From Alitta virens (taxonomy: Eukaryota > Annelida > Polychaeta > Phyllodocida > Nereididae): a stretch of DNA of 64,000 nucleotides. Location: the NCBI GenBank assembly GCA_932294295.1, contig OW028575.1, positions 17,302,058-17,366,057 of the forward strand, in the 5' to 3' direction. Under the pieces are notes generated by a model. The model worked only from the letters and a program-made list of their open reading frames with translations. It was not told the DNA's origin and searched no databases. This document shows positions 1 to 11,652 of the stretch, piece by piece; the first letter of the stretch is position 1; the number at the start of each line of letters is the position of its first letter. The position numbers were made by a program, and so were the translations under genes.

Positions 1-1287
1 CATATAAGCTGACTAAAGTTTTGATCCCAATTTGATGTATAATGTATGAGGTGATTATCCTATGGAGTTGGTCATTGTTGACTGTGGCTGACCAACTTAC
101 TGGATGAGAAGCTACTAAACGAGCTTATAGTCAAAATGATTTTCATTGTACTTTTTATATTACTATCAGTAACGGATCCAGGGGGAGGGGGGGGGGACTA
201 GTACATTTTAACTAAAATTTAGTAGACCCTGCAATATAGTTTAATTTGGAACCCTTCCCTTGTTGAATTTTTTTCTGGATTTGCCCTTGACTATAACACA
301 CACTAGTCAAACTTCATGTATTTTCATCTGAGGTCACACAACCTTTACCTGATACAAGCGCAAGTTTACAAAATAAAGTTTACAAAAGAAAATGATGTAA
401 CTATACAGAAGTTTGCAGAACAAATATATAATCTTTACTCCATGGCAATACTAGTGTAGCCTAAATAATTCTTGGAACTATAGTTTGAGAGTCCAAGGAG
501 AAACATTCCTTCCTTTATCACAGCTCTTGTCATCACTCTGTCAAAGTGGAGGGCTCGAGTTTCCTGAACATCCGTTTCTCATTTCCTGAGCGTACTACCA
601 TGGTACCTTGGACTAAGATGGTACTAACCAAGTTCTTTGATAACCCTGCACATGGAATTTGAAGCATTTCTGTTATTTATTATTATTATTTTATTTTATT
701 TATTGAAGTTATTTTAACCATGGACGTGCATATGTACAGGCCTATATATAAATGCTTTTGTCGACCATATTTTGTGTCCTACTAATTCAGGAATATTTCT
801 TAATTTATTATTTCAAACAATTCATGTTGAGGTTACTACACAATCAAGAGCATCTGATTGGCAAAGTTTCATTTGCCCTTATTATGTGCAATCATAAATA
901 GTTCATACGCAGGTAGACAATATAAGTCAAATTAGAAAATTATTTGGACCTGAAATCTTCATAGTTTCATGGCAACATTGTTCGAACACATTTGTAGAGC
1001 CTTTTCTACGAAATATCCAACGTCTCGTTAATCACAAGTCAAATTCTATTATGGCATTCTACTATCCAAGAGACACTGTGGAGGATAATAGACGTTAATG
1101 AATAATTAACGGGTGTGAATTAAGCCCAAACCTCCCGCCTGTCTAGTGTATCCAAACAGTATCAAATAAGTTTAGTTTACCCCCTGCGAAGTGGTTGCGA
1201 CTAATATGCCGCAGAATATTTGACGCCTACACCGTTCATATCTTCAAATGTTGTAGAAGGTGAACAAGCAGATATATAATATACCAC
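1..1287. other. Non-coding sequence, no gene seen
   Basis: The first 25 bases resemble the 3' tail (AAGCTGACTAAGCTTT) shared by SINE copies elsewhere in the window. There is a G-rich run at 180-197 and a TTATT-rich stretch at 670-710. No open frame of interest. Confidence 0.5.
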
Positions 1288-1290
1288 TAA

Positions 1291-1327
1291 GTACTACTAC
1301 TACTACTATACTATTACTACTTTACTT

Positions 1328-1367
<40 letters not shown>

Positions 1368-1399
1368 GACTACTACTACTACTACTGCTACTGCTACTG

Positions 1400-1431
<32 letters not shown>

Positions 1432-1502
1432 GCTACTGCTACTACTACTACTGCTACTACTGCTACTAGTACTACTACTACTACTGCTACTACTACTACT
1501 AC
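1291..1502. repeat. (TAC)n microsatellite with TGC interruptions
   Basis: About 210 bp of TAC/CTA trinucleotides interrupted by TGC triplets. Homopolymer-like open frames over it (poly-T/Y, poly-V, poly-S) are artefacts. Confidence 0.95.
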
Positions 1503-2053
1503 ACATTTCAACTCATTAGTCCAAGGTCGTAGTGCAAGATTAGACTGACAGTTTTGTCCTTACCATAATATTTTGCATTTGACTTGAAAAACACCTCTTC
1601 AATCCGTTCTATTGCAAAAGCACATGCCCTGAATCTTGACATTTGCCCTGGAATGTCCTGCACCCGAGTTTTACTTATAAATCACTATATTAGGATCAAA
1701 ACAAATGTCCACCAGCCCTTTTATCTGTAATAGCAACAGGTTAAATCCCAACTTTCCCAGTCGATAAAAACACCTCTGTGGAAGAATTAACTTAATCACT
1801 GGTGCTTCACTGGGACCATTACAAATGGCCATGATGATCATTATACGATGATGGCAAGAGGGCAAAAAATTATCATTGCAAAGATAGGAATGTTCAACAT
1901 AATTATTACAGAGAGAGGTTTTTATGAGTTAGAAAGTTGGGTTTGGCGTGTTAGTATTATTTCTTGATGAAATATGATGTTATGCTCTCTCTGGGATAAC
2001 ATACCAACCTATGTAAAGTCTATTTTTAATTAACTTTCCATCTATAGTTTTAT

Positions 2054-2057
2054 GCTG

Positions 2058-2109
<52 letters not shown>

Positions 2110-2122
2110 GCTGCTGCTGCTA
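2054..2122. repeat. (CTA)n microsatellite
   Basis: About 20 CTA units flanked by CTG triplets. Confidence 0.95.
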
Positions 2123-2762
2123 CCATGTACTTAGTTAACTGTGACTATGTTTTCACTATATGATAGAGTATTATTATATAAAATAGTTACACACTATAAA
2201 GACCTAGAAGGCTTGTGCATGAAATACACATATTATGCTTGAATTAGTGAATCAGCTGTTTTTAAGTATCCATACCATGCCATGCACGATTGGGTCTATA
2301 TCACATAGATGGCGTGAGTTATGTGGCCCTCTTGATACCATGTGTTCTTGCTCCCATGCTGCTCATTTGAAGATGTGTCGATTGTGAATGCAGTTCTCTT
2401 TCAACTGTCTTTCCTGGCCACTCTCTGTCCTTCTCTTATGGACCTGGGCTTCAACCAAGCAAACATCTCACCAGATTCCAGCAACTCGCTTCACTTTAAT
2501 TTGTGTCTGGGGCACTGCTTCCCTCTTAATTGAAGCCGGCGGGCCTTTAAGTGTTCTTGCACTTCGTGCTGTAAAAGCTCGTCTAACCAATTAAGAGCTA
2601 GAATTTTAAGGATGTCTACTAATTACATTTTATTTATTTGCTTTCTTGCATAGGATATAGGGCTAGTAGTCTGGTACATTATTGCAAATTGATTAAGCGT
2701 TAAAACTAGTATGTAAAAATTGGGAATACACCAGCATCAGGTAGTAAATTTTTTTTTTCAAC

Positions 2763-3665
2763 TTAGGGTTAAGTTGGGTAATATAGGCGGCAGTATAATA
2801 TGGGCACCTCGTGGTAACTAAAAGCCATCAGTGGTACATGGTCACACCTGGTGGAATTTTCAAGTATATCAAGGTAATCATCTGTGGAGCAAACAGCACA
2901 TTTGAGGCTGCTAGTTTTATCATGTAATGCAGACATGATTTACCTGTCATTTCTTTTATTGTTTTTGTTAAGGGAAAAAGCCTACAGAATAAGGTAATTT
3001 GGTGTAAATATATCAACCTGATGTTTTTTCACAGCAAATACTCTTTTCTTCAGATGTCAGCAATTCTCAGAGCAGCCTTAAATGCAAGGTACATGTTGTT
3101 GCCATGGGTAATATGGGCATAGGTGATTTATGCTATTGTTAGTAATATTTAGTGTCAAGCAAAAATATCATGTAAGGAGTGAGACATAAAAAAATACTGT
3201 CAAATGTGGATAACATCAGATAAGTGTACTGTTCAGATTCATACCACAGTGACATGACTTTTTTGTAGGATTATAAAGTTTGCAAAATAAATATGGGCCC
3301 ATAGATGTTTAACATGAGCACTGCCAAATGTGCTCATATTAAACATTTATTTTGCCCATATGAGACTTCTGCATTTATAGTTGAAATTAGTATAGCTTAA
3401 TATGGGCATTTTAGTGCTAATATTGTCAGAATGAGGTGCCCATAAAACCCCACTGTGGCTTAATATGGGCACATTTAAAAATAATTTCTAAGCTTTACTA
3501 TTTTAAAACTATTATTGATATGCATATTATATGCTCAGCATTAATAGCTCATTACCTAAAAAAAAATAAGCAAAAAGAATTATGCATTCCCCATATTAAG
3601 TTTCATCACAGCATTAGCGAGACAAAAGTAGGCCTATGCCCATATTACCCAATATTACTCTATAT
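2763..3665. mobile_element. Foldback/MITE-like element rich in TAATATGGGCA motifs
   Basis: Both ends carry TTGGGTAATAT in inverted orientation. The interior repeats TAATATGGGCA or its complement at least eight times. A strong internal hairpin lies at 3289-3361: ATGTTTAACATGAGCAC pairs with its complement (one mismatch) across eight bases. No transposase frame. Ends approximate. Confidence 0.5.
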
Positions 3666-3669
3666 CAAT

Positions 3670-5477
3670 TTTATTAAAGTGGGGAAGCCATTCGTGACAT
3701 GTTGGCCTAAAGAAATGAGTGTGAAGATGCATAGCTAATTATATGAAATATAGATATTGAAATGTTTATGGTTTACAATATAACTTTAGCACAAATCTTG
3801 TTTTTCACAAAATATGCAAAACTGGTAGCGTTTGTCTGTATGCATGCTTCAAAATAAGTATATGTCCTTTTAGCCACTATATTAAAGCAATAATTATTTG
3901 ATAATTATAGAAGGCTGTGGTGAATCAGTCCGCGGGTTGCGGGGAACTTTGAATCAACATGAGGAATATATTAAGTAATAAAAAATAATTAAAAAAAAAA
4001 CAACAGTGATTTCTACTTAAACTCCGTCACATGCGGATGATGCAAGAGACGAAGAGTTATAAATTAACGTTCAAATTGCCACGTCCTGTCCAGTTAACTG
4101 AAAGATCTTTAAGTACATTATTGTTATACAATATGCATTAAAATTTTACCTCTGATACAAATTAAGTGGTAGAGCTATCTTATATTGTAAAGATAATATA
4201 AGATAAGATATAACCTGTATTTATTTTGTTGGGGCTGATAGTTTATTAATGCAATGACCTGGGTTGGCTGAAGATTTGAATTTAGATAATAGGGTTATAA
4301 ATTAATATTTATTCTAAAGTCAAATGTGCCTGGTGTGACAAACTATAAAGTATGATATAAACTTACAGGTTTTTTAGAAGTATGTTAATTTATATATGGG
4401 TGGTGCAAATGTTTTATAATAGTAAATCAAAGCAATAGGCTATGGTATAGGAATAGGATGCAATTCTGAAATTACGTCAATAGGCCTGCAAACAGTTCTC
4501 TAGTTGACACAAGAGGGCGGCTCTTCCATGTGCTAACATATGGCGCCCTCATGCAGTAAATGCACAAATTCTCCTACTTGTAGAGCAATACTGTAATAGA
4601 TCTTTAAGAGTTAAAAAAAGAAATGTGTGAAAAAGAATGGTACATAATAAAATTTGCTTGATGTGACAAACTTTTCTAAAATAGTTATACTTTGAATTTA
4701 CCATATTCAGACATCTTTAAAGCAAAATTTTGTGGAACTTTGTCATTCTAAAGGCATATATCAATGACATAATTAAGTCAACATCGATTGGAATGCAAAC
4801 CTGTTGGGGGGTATTTCATAATTAATATAACAATCAGAGGCCAAGATTCCAGGGGGATAAATTGCATATACCTGGGAGAATATGGTCTCACTTGACTGGC
4901 TACAAGTTGTAGTAATACAATGAAACAAAACACAACAATCAAATGAACATATTATATAATAAGCAAACTAAAGTCTTAAGGGGAGAACGTCAAGCGATCA
5001 AACAACTACAAACAAAACAAGTGGCATAAGTTAGATAATGACCTTGCTAAAGCCTCGGATAAATTGCATATTCACTCAAACGCGGTCATTATCTATCACT
5101 TGTAAGCTATATCAGGCTAAATGGTCAGTGGAAGGTTAATTAGGCCTAAACTTGTGATTAAATAGCTGTCCAAGAACCCAGACTTGTGGCCTATAGTCCC
5201 ATGCCTACCATGCTAATTAGTCAGCTTTACACCTGTGACCCAATTAATATAATTCTTTGTTTTGCAGTTTGGCAATCAGCAAGGTGTAACTGATCCTGTC
5301 AAAGAGTAAATTGGGAGGACTTCAGCAATAGGACTATTGGTGAGACTCAACTTAGCACTTGCCCAGCTTGCTGCTGATTTTACCACTTTAATTATAAAAC
5401 TGATTTAAGTGTGTGTGTACAACCACAGTCACTCACATAACATAGTGTGGTTATGATTGGCACTATTTCTTTTGCAG
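3670..5477. other. Non-coding sequence upstream of the kinase exon
   Basis: No coding or repeat structure recognised. A second possible 3' splice site (TTTGTTTTGCAG) ends at 5267, so an untranslated exon could begin there. No TATA box or other promoter element can be defended. Confidence 0.3.
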
Positions 5478-6057
5478 CGCATGAGGCGCATTTGGAGGCA
5501 TTGACCAATCAGAAAGCCAGCGCATGCAGTGACGTCACCATGTCCGACCCACGTGCTCATGGCGGCCAGGCTGCGGCCAAGCAAAACAAAGCTGGATCAG
5601 CCTCAAGCAGACAAGACAGAGCAGACCGTCTGCTTGCAGAACCCACGATGGGAAATGGGGCAAGCGCCACACAGATAGTGGTGGACGGGGAGACTCTTGA
5701 TCTCTCGAAGGTCAGAGTTGTTCTCCCCGAGTTACGGCATCAACTCAAAGTGAAAGACGCCGAGTTGGAACGTTTCAGGATTGACGTCAGAGAGTTGCGT
5801 ACTTTGTTACGCGAAAAGGACACGGAGTTGATCAGGCTAAAAGCTGAAATAGACAAGTTGCAATCAGTCTTGGATGCCACCAGACCTCTCCACAATGGTG
5901 AACCGGATTTTCTGTCAACTATCCACGAAGATGTGGCCATGGAGGCACGTGCTCGAGGGACGTACAATCAAAAGAAACAAGGCGTCTCGGGCGAAAGTTC
6001 GGGCACCGCTCAAGGCGTCAAATCTACGGAAATAAAAAGATTTGACAAAGATTTCAG
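5478..6057 (+). CDS. PRKG: cGMP-dependent protein kinase, first visible coding exon (N-terminus, coiled coil, pseudosubstrate)
   Basis: Exon encoding the regulatory N-terminus of a cGMP-dependent protein kinase, a cytosolic or membrane-bound Ser/Thr kinase activated by cGMP. Counting from ATG 5648, the protein starts MGNGAS, which fits the N-myristoylation consensus (Gly2, Ser6) and resembles PKG II. Residues about 27-80 form a heptad-rich coiled coil (dimerisation). Residues 109-117 (KKQGVSGES) resemble the PKG autoinhibitory pseudosubstrate. The reading frame is also open upstream: ATG 5540 has a strong Kozak context (CACCATGT) and would add 36 residues, and ATG 5453 lies before a good 3' splice site (TTTCTTTTGCAG, ending 5477). 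I place the exon start at 5478, but the exon could instead be 5'-terminal. The exon ends AG|GTAGGT with two bases of a split Arg codon, matching the next exon. Family is secure from the joined exons; the PKG I versus II call is inference. Confidence 0.85.
5540..5653 (+). promoter_or_regulatory. Alternative in-frame start codons of the kinase
   Basis: Two in-frame ATGs in favourable contexts lie 108 nt apart: 5540 (GTCACCATGT) and 5648 (CCCACGATGG). Only the second exposes MGNGAS for myristoylation. A short out-of-frame upstream ORF, seven codons long, opens at ATG 5481 and stops at 5504 in a weak context. Confidence 0.5.
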
Positions 6058-9000
6058 GTAGGTTCTCGTCTTATCGTTAGTCTATTCTACTGTGTTGTTT
6101 AAAGTGTGCATTACATTGAATTTAGACGTCTAGTGCTTTCCAACTTTGGCGACGTCAGCATTTGAACGTCATACTGACGTCATCCTGACATCCTCATCAC
6201 AGAGAAGATGATAGAGTCATCTCAGGTAATCCGCAGCTGTCAGGAGGGTAATCCCGTTCACTTGCCTGTTCATCACTTGGAGCTCTGTGTATTTGCTATA
6301 TATATTCCGTAATTCATTTAATGCTTGATTGTCACTCAATATGACAGTGGCCAAAATCTATTGCATTCACTTCACACCATCCAGAGCCTTGCTGGGTTTA
6401 CCATCTCTCTATATAAAATAAATAAGCTTCACCTAGTATTTAATTTGGGTTTAGTGCAGTATAGCGGACCCAAATTTATGCCCATATTTGGCATCCGTGA
6501 AATATGAAATTTTACAAATTATTTTGTCAAGTTTGAATTTCTAACATAATTAGAATAACCTATGGTGTATAGTAGCAGGGCCCCTGCCAGGGGCTTGGGG
6601 GCAGTAGCCCCCAAGAAAAAGAAACAAAACAGCGGTCTTGCCGTGAAAAATAAAAACTGCCGTTATTTGTTTGTGACGTCATTATTGAATTCAGGCTTTA
6701 GGCGTCATATGTATAACAATGATGTGGCTAAATATGGTCATAAATCTGGGTCCGCTTTACTGCACTTTTTCCCATTGTCCATTATTTTGGTCTGATATTT
6801 TTTTCAATGTATCATTTATTTTTTGTAATTATTGCCTGCATGATAGATTCATTAGCTTACACTTTACAGTTACACATTTAGTGTGCCGTGATCAAACAAG
6901 GTGATTTTCAATCATTTGATGACATTTTAGAAAATAGTAATTTTGACAGACGGAGCTTTAGTGATTCAGCTGACCTGGTGGCCAGGGACCATTTCAAAAT
7001 GGAAAACACTTCAAAATTGATTAATAAGCTTAAAATTAGTTCCAAGGAAATAAAAAAAACAATAAAAAAAAACAATTATGAGTCGACAAAATTAACCTCC
7101 ATTTTATAAGGCAAGAAAATGTAGAGAGACTAATCCCGTCCACCCAATAATTTTGCAGCATGCACAACAATTAAGCTAGTTGAGGTGCTCTTTATAATTT
7201 TTAAATTTAGTGCAAAATATTAAGTTGGCATGAATAATTGATGTGTTCATAAATTGATAAGCATTTTCCTCCACAGAGCCACTTCAATGTAATTATAGTC
7301 AAAAATATTTTTAGTTCAAAAAATATTAGATTTAGACAATTTCACTGCTACTTTTATCAAAAGCAGAATTTCAAGTTTTGATATCACCCCTTCTCTCAAA
7401 CAAGGACAAGTGCTGCCATATATAATGCAGCTGAAGCACCTGCAGGTAGCATACATTTTAGTTGGACGGAATTAGACTCCTGTTAGCTTGAAAATAAATT
7501 AACAGATTTTTCAAAAACTTCACATGCAAAACACAAATATTTTTACCACAAGATAGCTTAATATGCAATCGTTTTGCATCTGATCATTTTGAATGCCTGC
7601 CTTTCCTGTCCTCTATAGTAATAGTAATATGATTATGCAATGTGCATGAGAAGCCGCAGGAGGTGTAATACATTTGTCTGTACACTGTCTTTGACATATC
7701 AACACATGCATTGAACCTAGACAAAGCTGTTTTATATTTCAATCTGTGAATAAATCATAAAAAAAAATCGGATATATATGTCTTAAGCTTCGCTCACTCC
7801 TGGCATTGACAGCTACATATATATCACCTATTTACTAATAGTTTACTTAACAGTCTATCAACTAAAATCGCGATCGTTCCGGTTGTTCGCCAGTGGTGCG
7901 GCGCCAATTAAAGCCATTTTCTGTGACGTCATCAATAAAAGTTTTAATTGTGACGTTTCTAAAGGCCTTTTTTGTCAGCGCGCATCATGACGGCGCATTG
8001 ATTTTAAAACCTAAGCGCCACGGCAAATCACAGAGTTTGTTAAAGCTCGTTGCCTAGCAAATGGCCTAGTAATTAAATAAGCTCTGCTCTGATTGGTCGA
8101 ACGTTCATTTAGTTGGCTAGCTTTGTGGAAAATCACGGCAGTGGACATCCCTACCATGGAACATTCAAAACCATACTTCTACTGCTTGTCCAGTCTTGAA
8201 TCACATAGAAATGATCATTAACAGTGTTTTAATGTGAGTTAATTCAATTTGTCTGCTAGATCTTAAGTTAAGAGCTGATAAGAACGATTTTTGGTTAAGT
8301 AGGTCATTATTATTTTATGCGCATCATGGCCGCGCAGATTAATTAGGACAACATAGTTCGATCCGGTCATCTGAGAATAGCATGACAGTAGATTTTGTTT
8401 TTGGCCAATCTCTAGTCATAAAAGCCCTACGGGCGGCCCCTATGGGGCCGCTCCTGCGGCCTATTATAACGTCACCAAATAGCTACAGGTCAACTGATTT
8501 AGACTGAATAATTCTTCTGGCCATATATCAGCAACAGTTTAATGTATTTATATGTGGTATAGCTCATTGGTTAGCGCTTATCAAGACGAAGAAAACGAGC
8601 TGTACCACATTATTGTGTGTTGAGCCGTTCTAGAGTAATGTCAATTTATGTGTATTTCGTTTAAACAAATAAGTATTTCGTGAGATTGAATTAGTATTTC
8701 ATGAGAACGAATTAGTATTTCGTGAGAACGAAATAAAAAATAAAAAGAGCATGTGTCATGCTGTATTTATCACACAAAACATCATCGAAGTGTGGGCATA
8801 AGTTGGGGGTTGCATGGCCATTGGATACCTTATATATAGTACAGGCCGCTGCGTCTTCGCCACTTTTTCGTTAGCTGAAGTCGTGAGTTCTACTTTATGC
8901 CTGTGGATGGGCTTTTTATCGTAGTTTTTTCTGTCAGTCGATTTAGTCTGTACAGTCTGGGAAGTGATGCATGTGGACGATCGTCAAGGATCTTAAATAA

Positions 9001-9353
9001 AGTCAGCAGGCATACCTGCTCAATTATTTGTACTGTATCATTGGCGTCAGAAGTTGCTCTGACTAAAGTTGCTTTTCTACTTATTAATTAAATATGTCAA
9101 TTTTCGCAGCATTTTAGTGATGTTGAAGAAACTAAGCTAGCCACGACATTTTAGACTGGTCTGGTGACGACAGTCCTCTTATATCATTAGAACGACCCGT
9201 CATGAGATCAGATTTGACTCGAATTTTGTCTGAATTTAACTCGAATTTCGCGCTAACTTCACACCAGCTTACAATTACTTTAAATGTCTCTAACTTCTTT
9301 ATTTCTTGTCCGATTTTAATGCTGTAGAAACCAAAATATTGCCAAAGATCTGC
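6058..9353. other. Kinase intron 1, left part
   Basis: Mostly unique AT-rich DNA. It holds three TGACGTCA palindromes (6175, 6674, 7924), a 9-bp-stem hairpin at 6594-6615, a GC hairpin GCGGCCCCTATGGGGCCGC at 8433-8451, and three copies of a 20-21 bp unit (TTAGTATTTCGTGAGAACGA) at 8671-8732. No convincing gene. Confidence 0.5.
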
Positions 9354-9492
9354 TCTCCTCCTCCTCCTCCTCCTCCTCCTCCTCCTCCTCCTCCTCCTCC
9401 TCCTCCTCCTCCTCCTCCTCCTCCTCCTCCTCCTCCTCCTCCTCCTCCTCCTCCTCCTCCTCCTCTGAACTCCTCCTCCTCCTCCTCCTCTG
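9354..9492. repeat. (CTC)n microsatellite
   Basis: About 45 CTC/TCC triplets with two CTGAA interruptions. The poly-Pro frame across it is an artefact. Confidence 0.95.
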
Positions 9493-9957
9493 AACTACTA
9501 ACTTATTTTATATTCATGCACATTTTTTCAGACATCTTTTCTTTATTTTATTATTTTTTTAATTCAATGCTGTTTTTAAACCTTACCTTAGACCTATATT
9601 TACACACAAAATAATATCTAATAAAACAACTGTTCCATCCAATTTCACCATCAATTGCAGGAACTAAGTGCATTTTATGAACAAAAAATACCAAGACATT
9701 TTGATCACTGAAGCCCGTTACAACTTGGGAAATAACCTACCCTCTGGGGTGCCTGCATGGGACTGAAATTTGAAAACTCCGAGAAGGTTAGGTGGGTTTC
9801 CTGGTAGGCATACACACAGTTTGTAGAGCAGGTCTTCCGCAATTTGTTTATGTTTTACAGCATTAAAAACTGACAAGAATTAAGGAAGTTGGAGGCATTT
9901 AAACATGTGTAAATGTATATCATGTATATGGCAGACAAACAGAATCACTAACCTTGC

Positions 9958-10215
9958 GCTCAGTTACCGCGAAATTCACTCAAACTTTGCACACACAGTT
10001 CATGAAAAAAATGATAAAATTTAGCGTGCAGTTTACTCGGAAGTTCACTCAAAATTTGTGCAAAATTCCCCCGAAGTTTGAGGCATGTTTAGTAACTTGA
10101 AATGAGCACGATTTGAGTGCAAAATGAGCGCACAGGTCACTAAAAATTAGCACCAAGTGCACAAGAAATTAGCGCTCAGTTCACTCAAAATCAGCACTCA
10201 GTTCACTTTAAGTTA
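9958..10215. repeat. Degenerate short tandem repeat (TTCACTCAAA-like)
   Basis: Repeated GCTCAGTTCACTCAAA-like phrases with strong drift, adjoining the arrays at 10.2-11.2 kb. Confidence 0.45.
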
Positions 10216-10229
10216 TAAACAAATTGCGG

Positions 10230-10755
10230 AAGATATTCAACCATGAGAACTAAGTTTCATTGCTTCATTTTTGTATATAAGTCCATTTACTTGAGAAAAA
10301 TTCCATTTACTTGAACGAAACCAACTTAGTTCTAATGCTTGAATATTGTTTCTGGGGTCCTTAGAATTAGTTTAAGTAGGTCGGTTGGTTGGCTGTCGAC
10401 CGAAAACCAACTTTTGGTCAAGTAAATGGAATTTTTCTCAAGTAAATGGGCTTGTATGCAAAAATGAAGCAATGTGACTTAGGTCTAATGCTTGAATATT
10501 GTTTCTGGGGTCCTTAGAATTAGTTTTGGAAGGATGGTTGGTAGGTTGGCTGTCGGCCGAAAACCAACTTTCGGTCAAGTAAATGAAATTTTTCTCAAGT
10601 AAATGGACTTATATATTAAAAAAATAGGCAGTGAAACTTTGTTCTAATGCTTGAATATTGTTTCTGGGGGTCCTTACAACTAGTTTGGTAGGTTGGTTGG
10701 TCGGTTGGCTGTTGGCCGAAAACCAACTTTCGGCCGATTTTTCTCAAGTAGATAG
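10230..10755. repeat. Tandem array of about 155-bp units with an inverted first arm
   Basis: TCTAATGCTTGAATATTGTT recurs at about 10331, 10484 and 10643, each followed by CTGTCGGCCGAAAACCAACTTT-like sequence and CAAGTAAATGG boxes. The left 100 bp (about 10230-10327) is the reverse complement of about 10405-10500, so the array opens with an inverted copy. Confidence 0.8.
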
Positions 10756-10790
10756 GGTTCAATGCATTAATGAAGTGAAATGAAATTTAC

Positions 10791-11212
10791 TGTGGCTGCT
10801 TTATAATTTCTTAACATATGACAAGTTCAAGTAAATGCCAAGTAGCCAGCGCCAGGTAGTTGACTTCACAGATCTTGTTCCATATGCAATGTTACCTCAC
10901 TACCAAGAGGAAAACTTGCACCATTCTTGAAAGAGGCCAAACTTGTTAAGATGATCTCCCTTGCCCTTATCCCTTTCCACTTGTCACAACTGGTTACACT
11001 GACCTGCTGATGGTCGTTAGTTCCTCAAGTGGCTGCTTTATAATTTCTTAACATATGACAAGTTCAAGTAAACGCCAAGTAGCCAGCGCCAAGTAGCTAT
11101 CTTCAAGGCCACTCAAGTAAATGCCAAGTAGCCAGCTCCAGGTAGCTGACTTCAAGATATTTCAAGTAAATGCCAAGTAGCCAGCGCCAGGTAGTTGACT
11201 TCACAGATCTCT
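10791..11212. repeat. Repeats of about 50 bp (CAAGTAAATGCCAAGTAGCC)
   Basis: Four copies of the unit, near 10828, 11065, 11116 and 11165. The first two are preceded by a shared block starting GTGGCTGCTTTATAATTTC (10791 and 11028). Confidence 0.85.
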
Positions 11213-11228
11213 GCATGAGAGCATTCTT

Positions 11229-11652
11229 ACAGACGTCCAGTGTCTAAATGTATAGGAAATGCGCATTGTGCAGACGTCTGGATAAGCACATAAAGCAGAT
11301 GTTACAGACCGTCTGTGTAGCTTAAATTAAGTGCCGTAACAGACGTCTTATTAGTCAACATCGAAGTTATGCCCAATTCTTACAGAGCGTCTGTGTATCA
11401 TGTAATACAGACCTCTGGACAACCAAGATAAAAGGCAGTAACAGACAGTCTGTCCGACCTCAAATTAGCGGAGTTATAGCCCATGCCACTTTGTTCCAAC
11501 AGATTGTCTGTAGCATTCGTAAGAATGATGGTTGTAGATGTATGTTTACTGTAATAAGGGTTTGAATTGAGTCCAGTTGACAGGCCTACCAGACGTCTGT
11601 AACATTGAATAACAAGCAATGATCTGATTGAAGCTACAAGACGGTCTGTAAA
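11229..11652. repeat. Cluster of CAGAC(N)GTCTG palindromes
   Basis: Ten exact or near copies of CAGAC-GTCTG (about 11230, 11271, 11305, 11340, 11383, 11408, 11442, 11500, 11590, 11638), irregularly spaced by 25-90 bp. CAGAC/GTCTG is the known SMAD-binding half-site. The array could equally be a decayed satellite. Confidence 0.65.

Noticed and set aside
5447..5452. GTG at 5447 as the kinase start
   Set aside because: GTG is not a normal eukaryotic initiator and it lies upstream of a good 3' splice site; ATG 5540 or 5648 is more plausible.
9306..9614. Poly-Pro protein of 102 residues
   Set aside because: Translation through the CTC microsatellite; flanks carry no conserved sequence.
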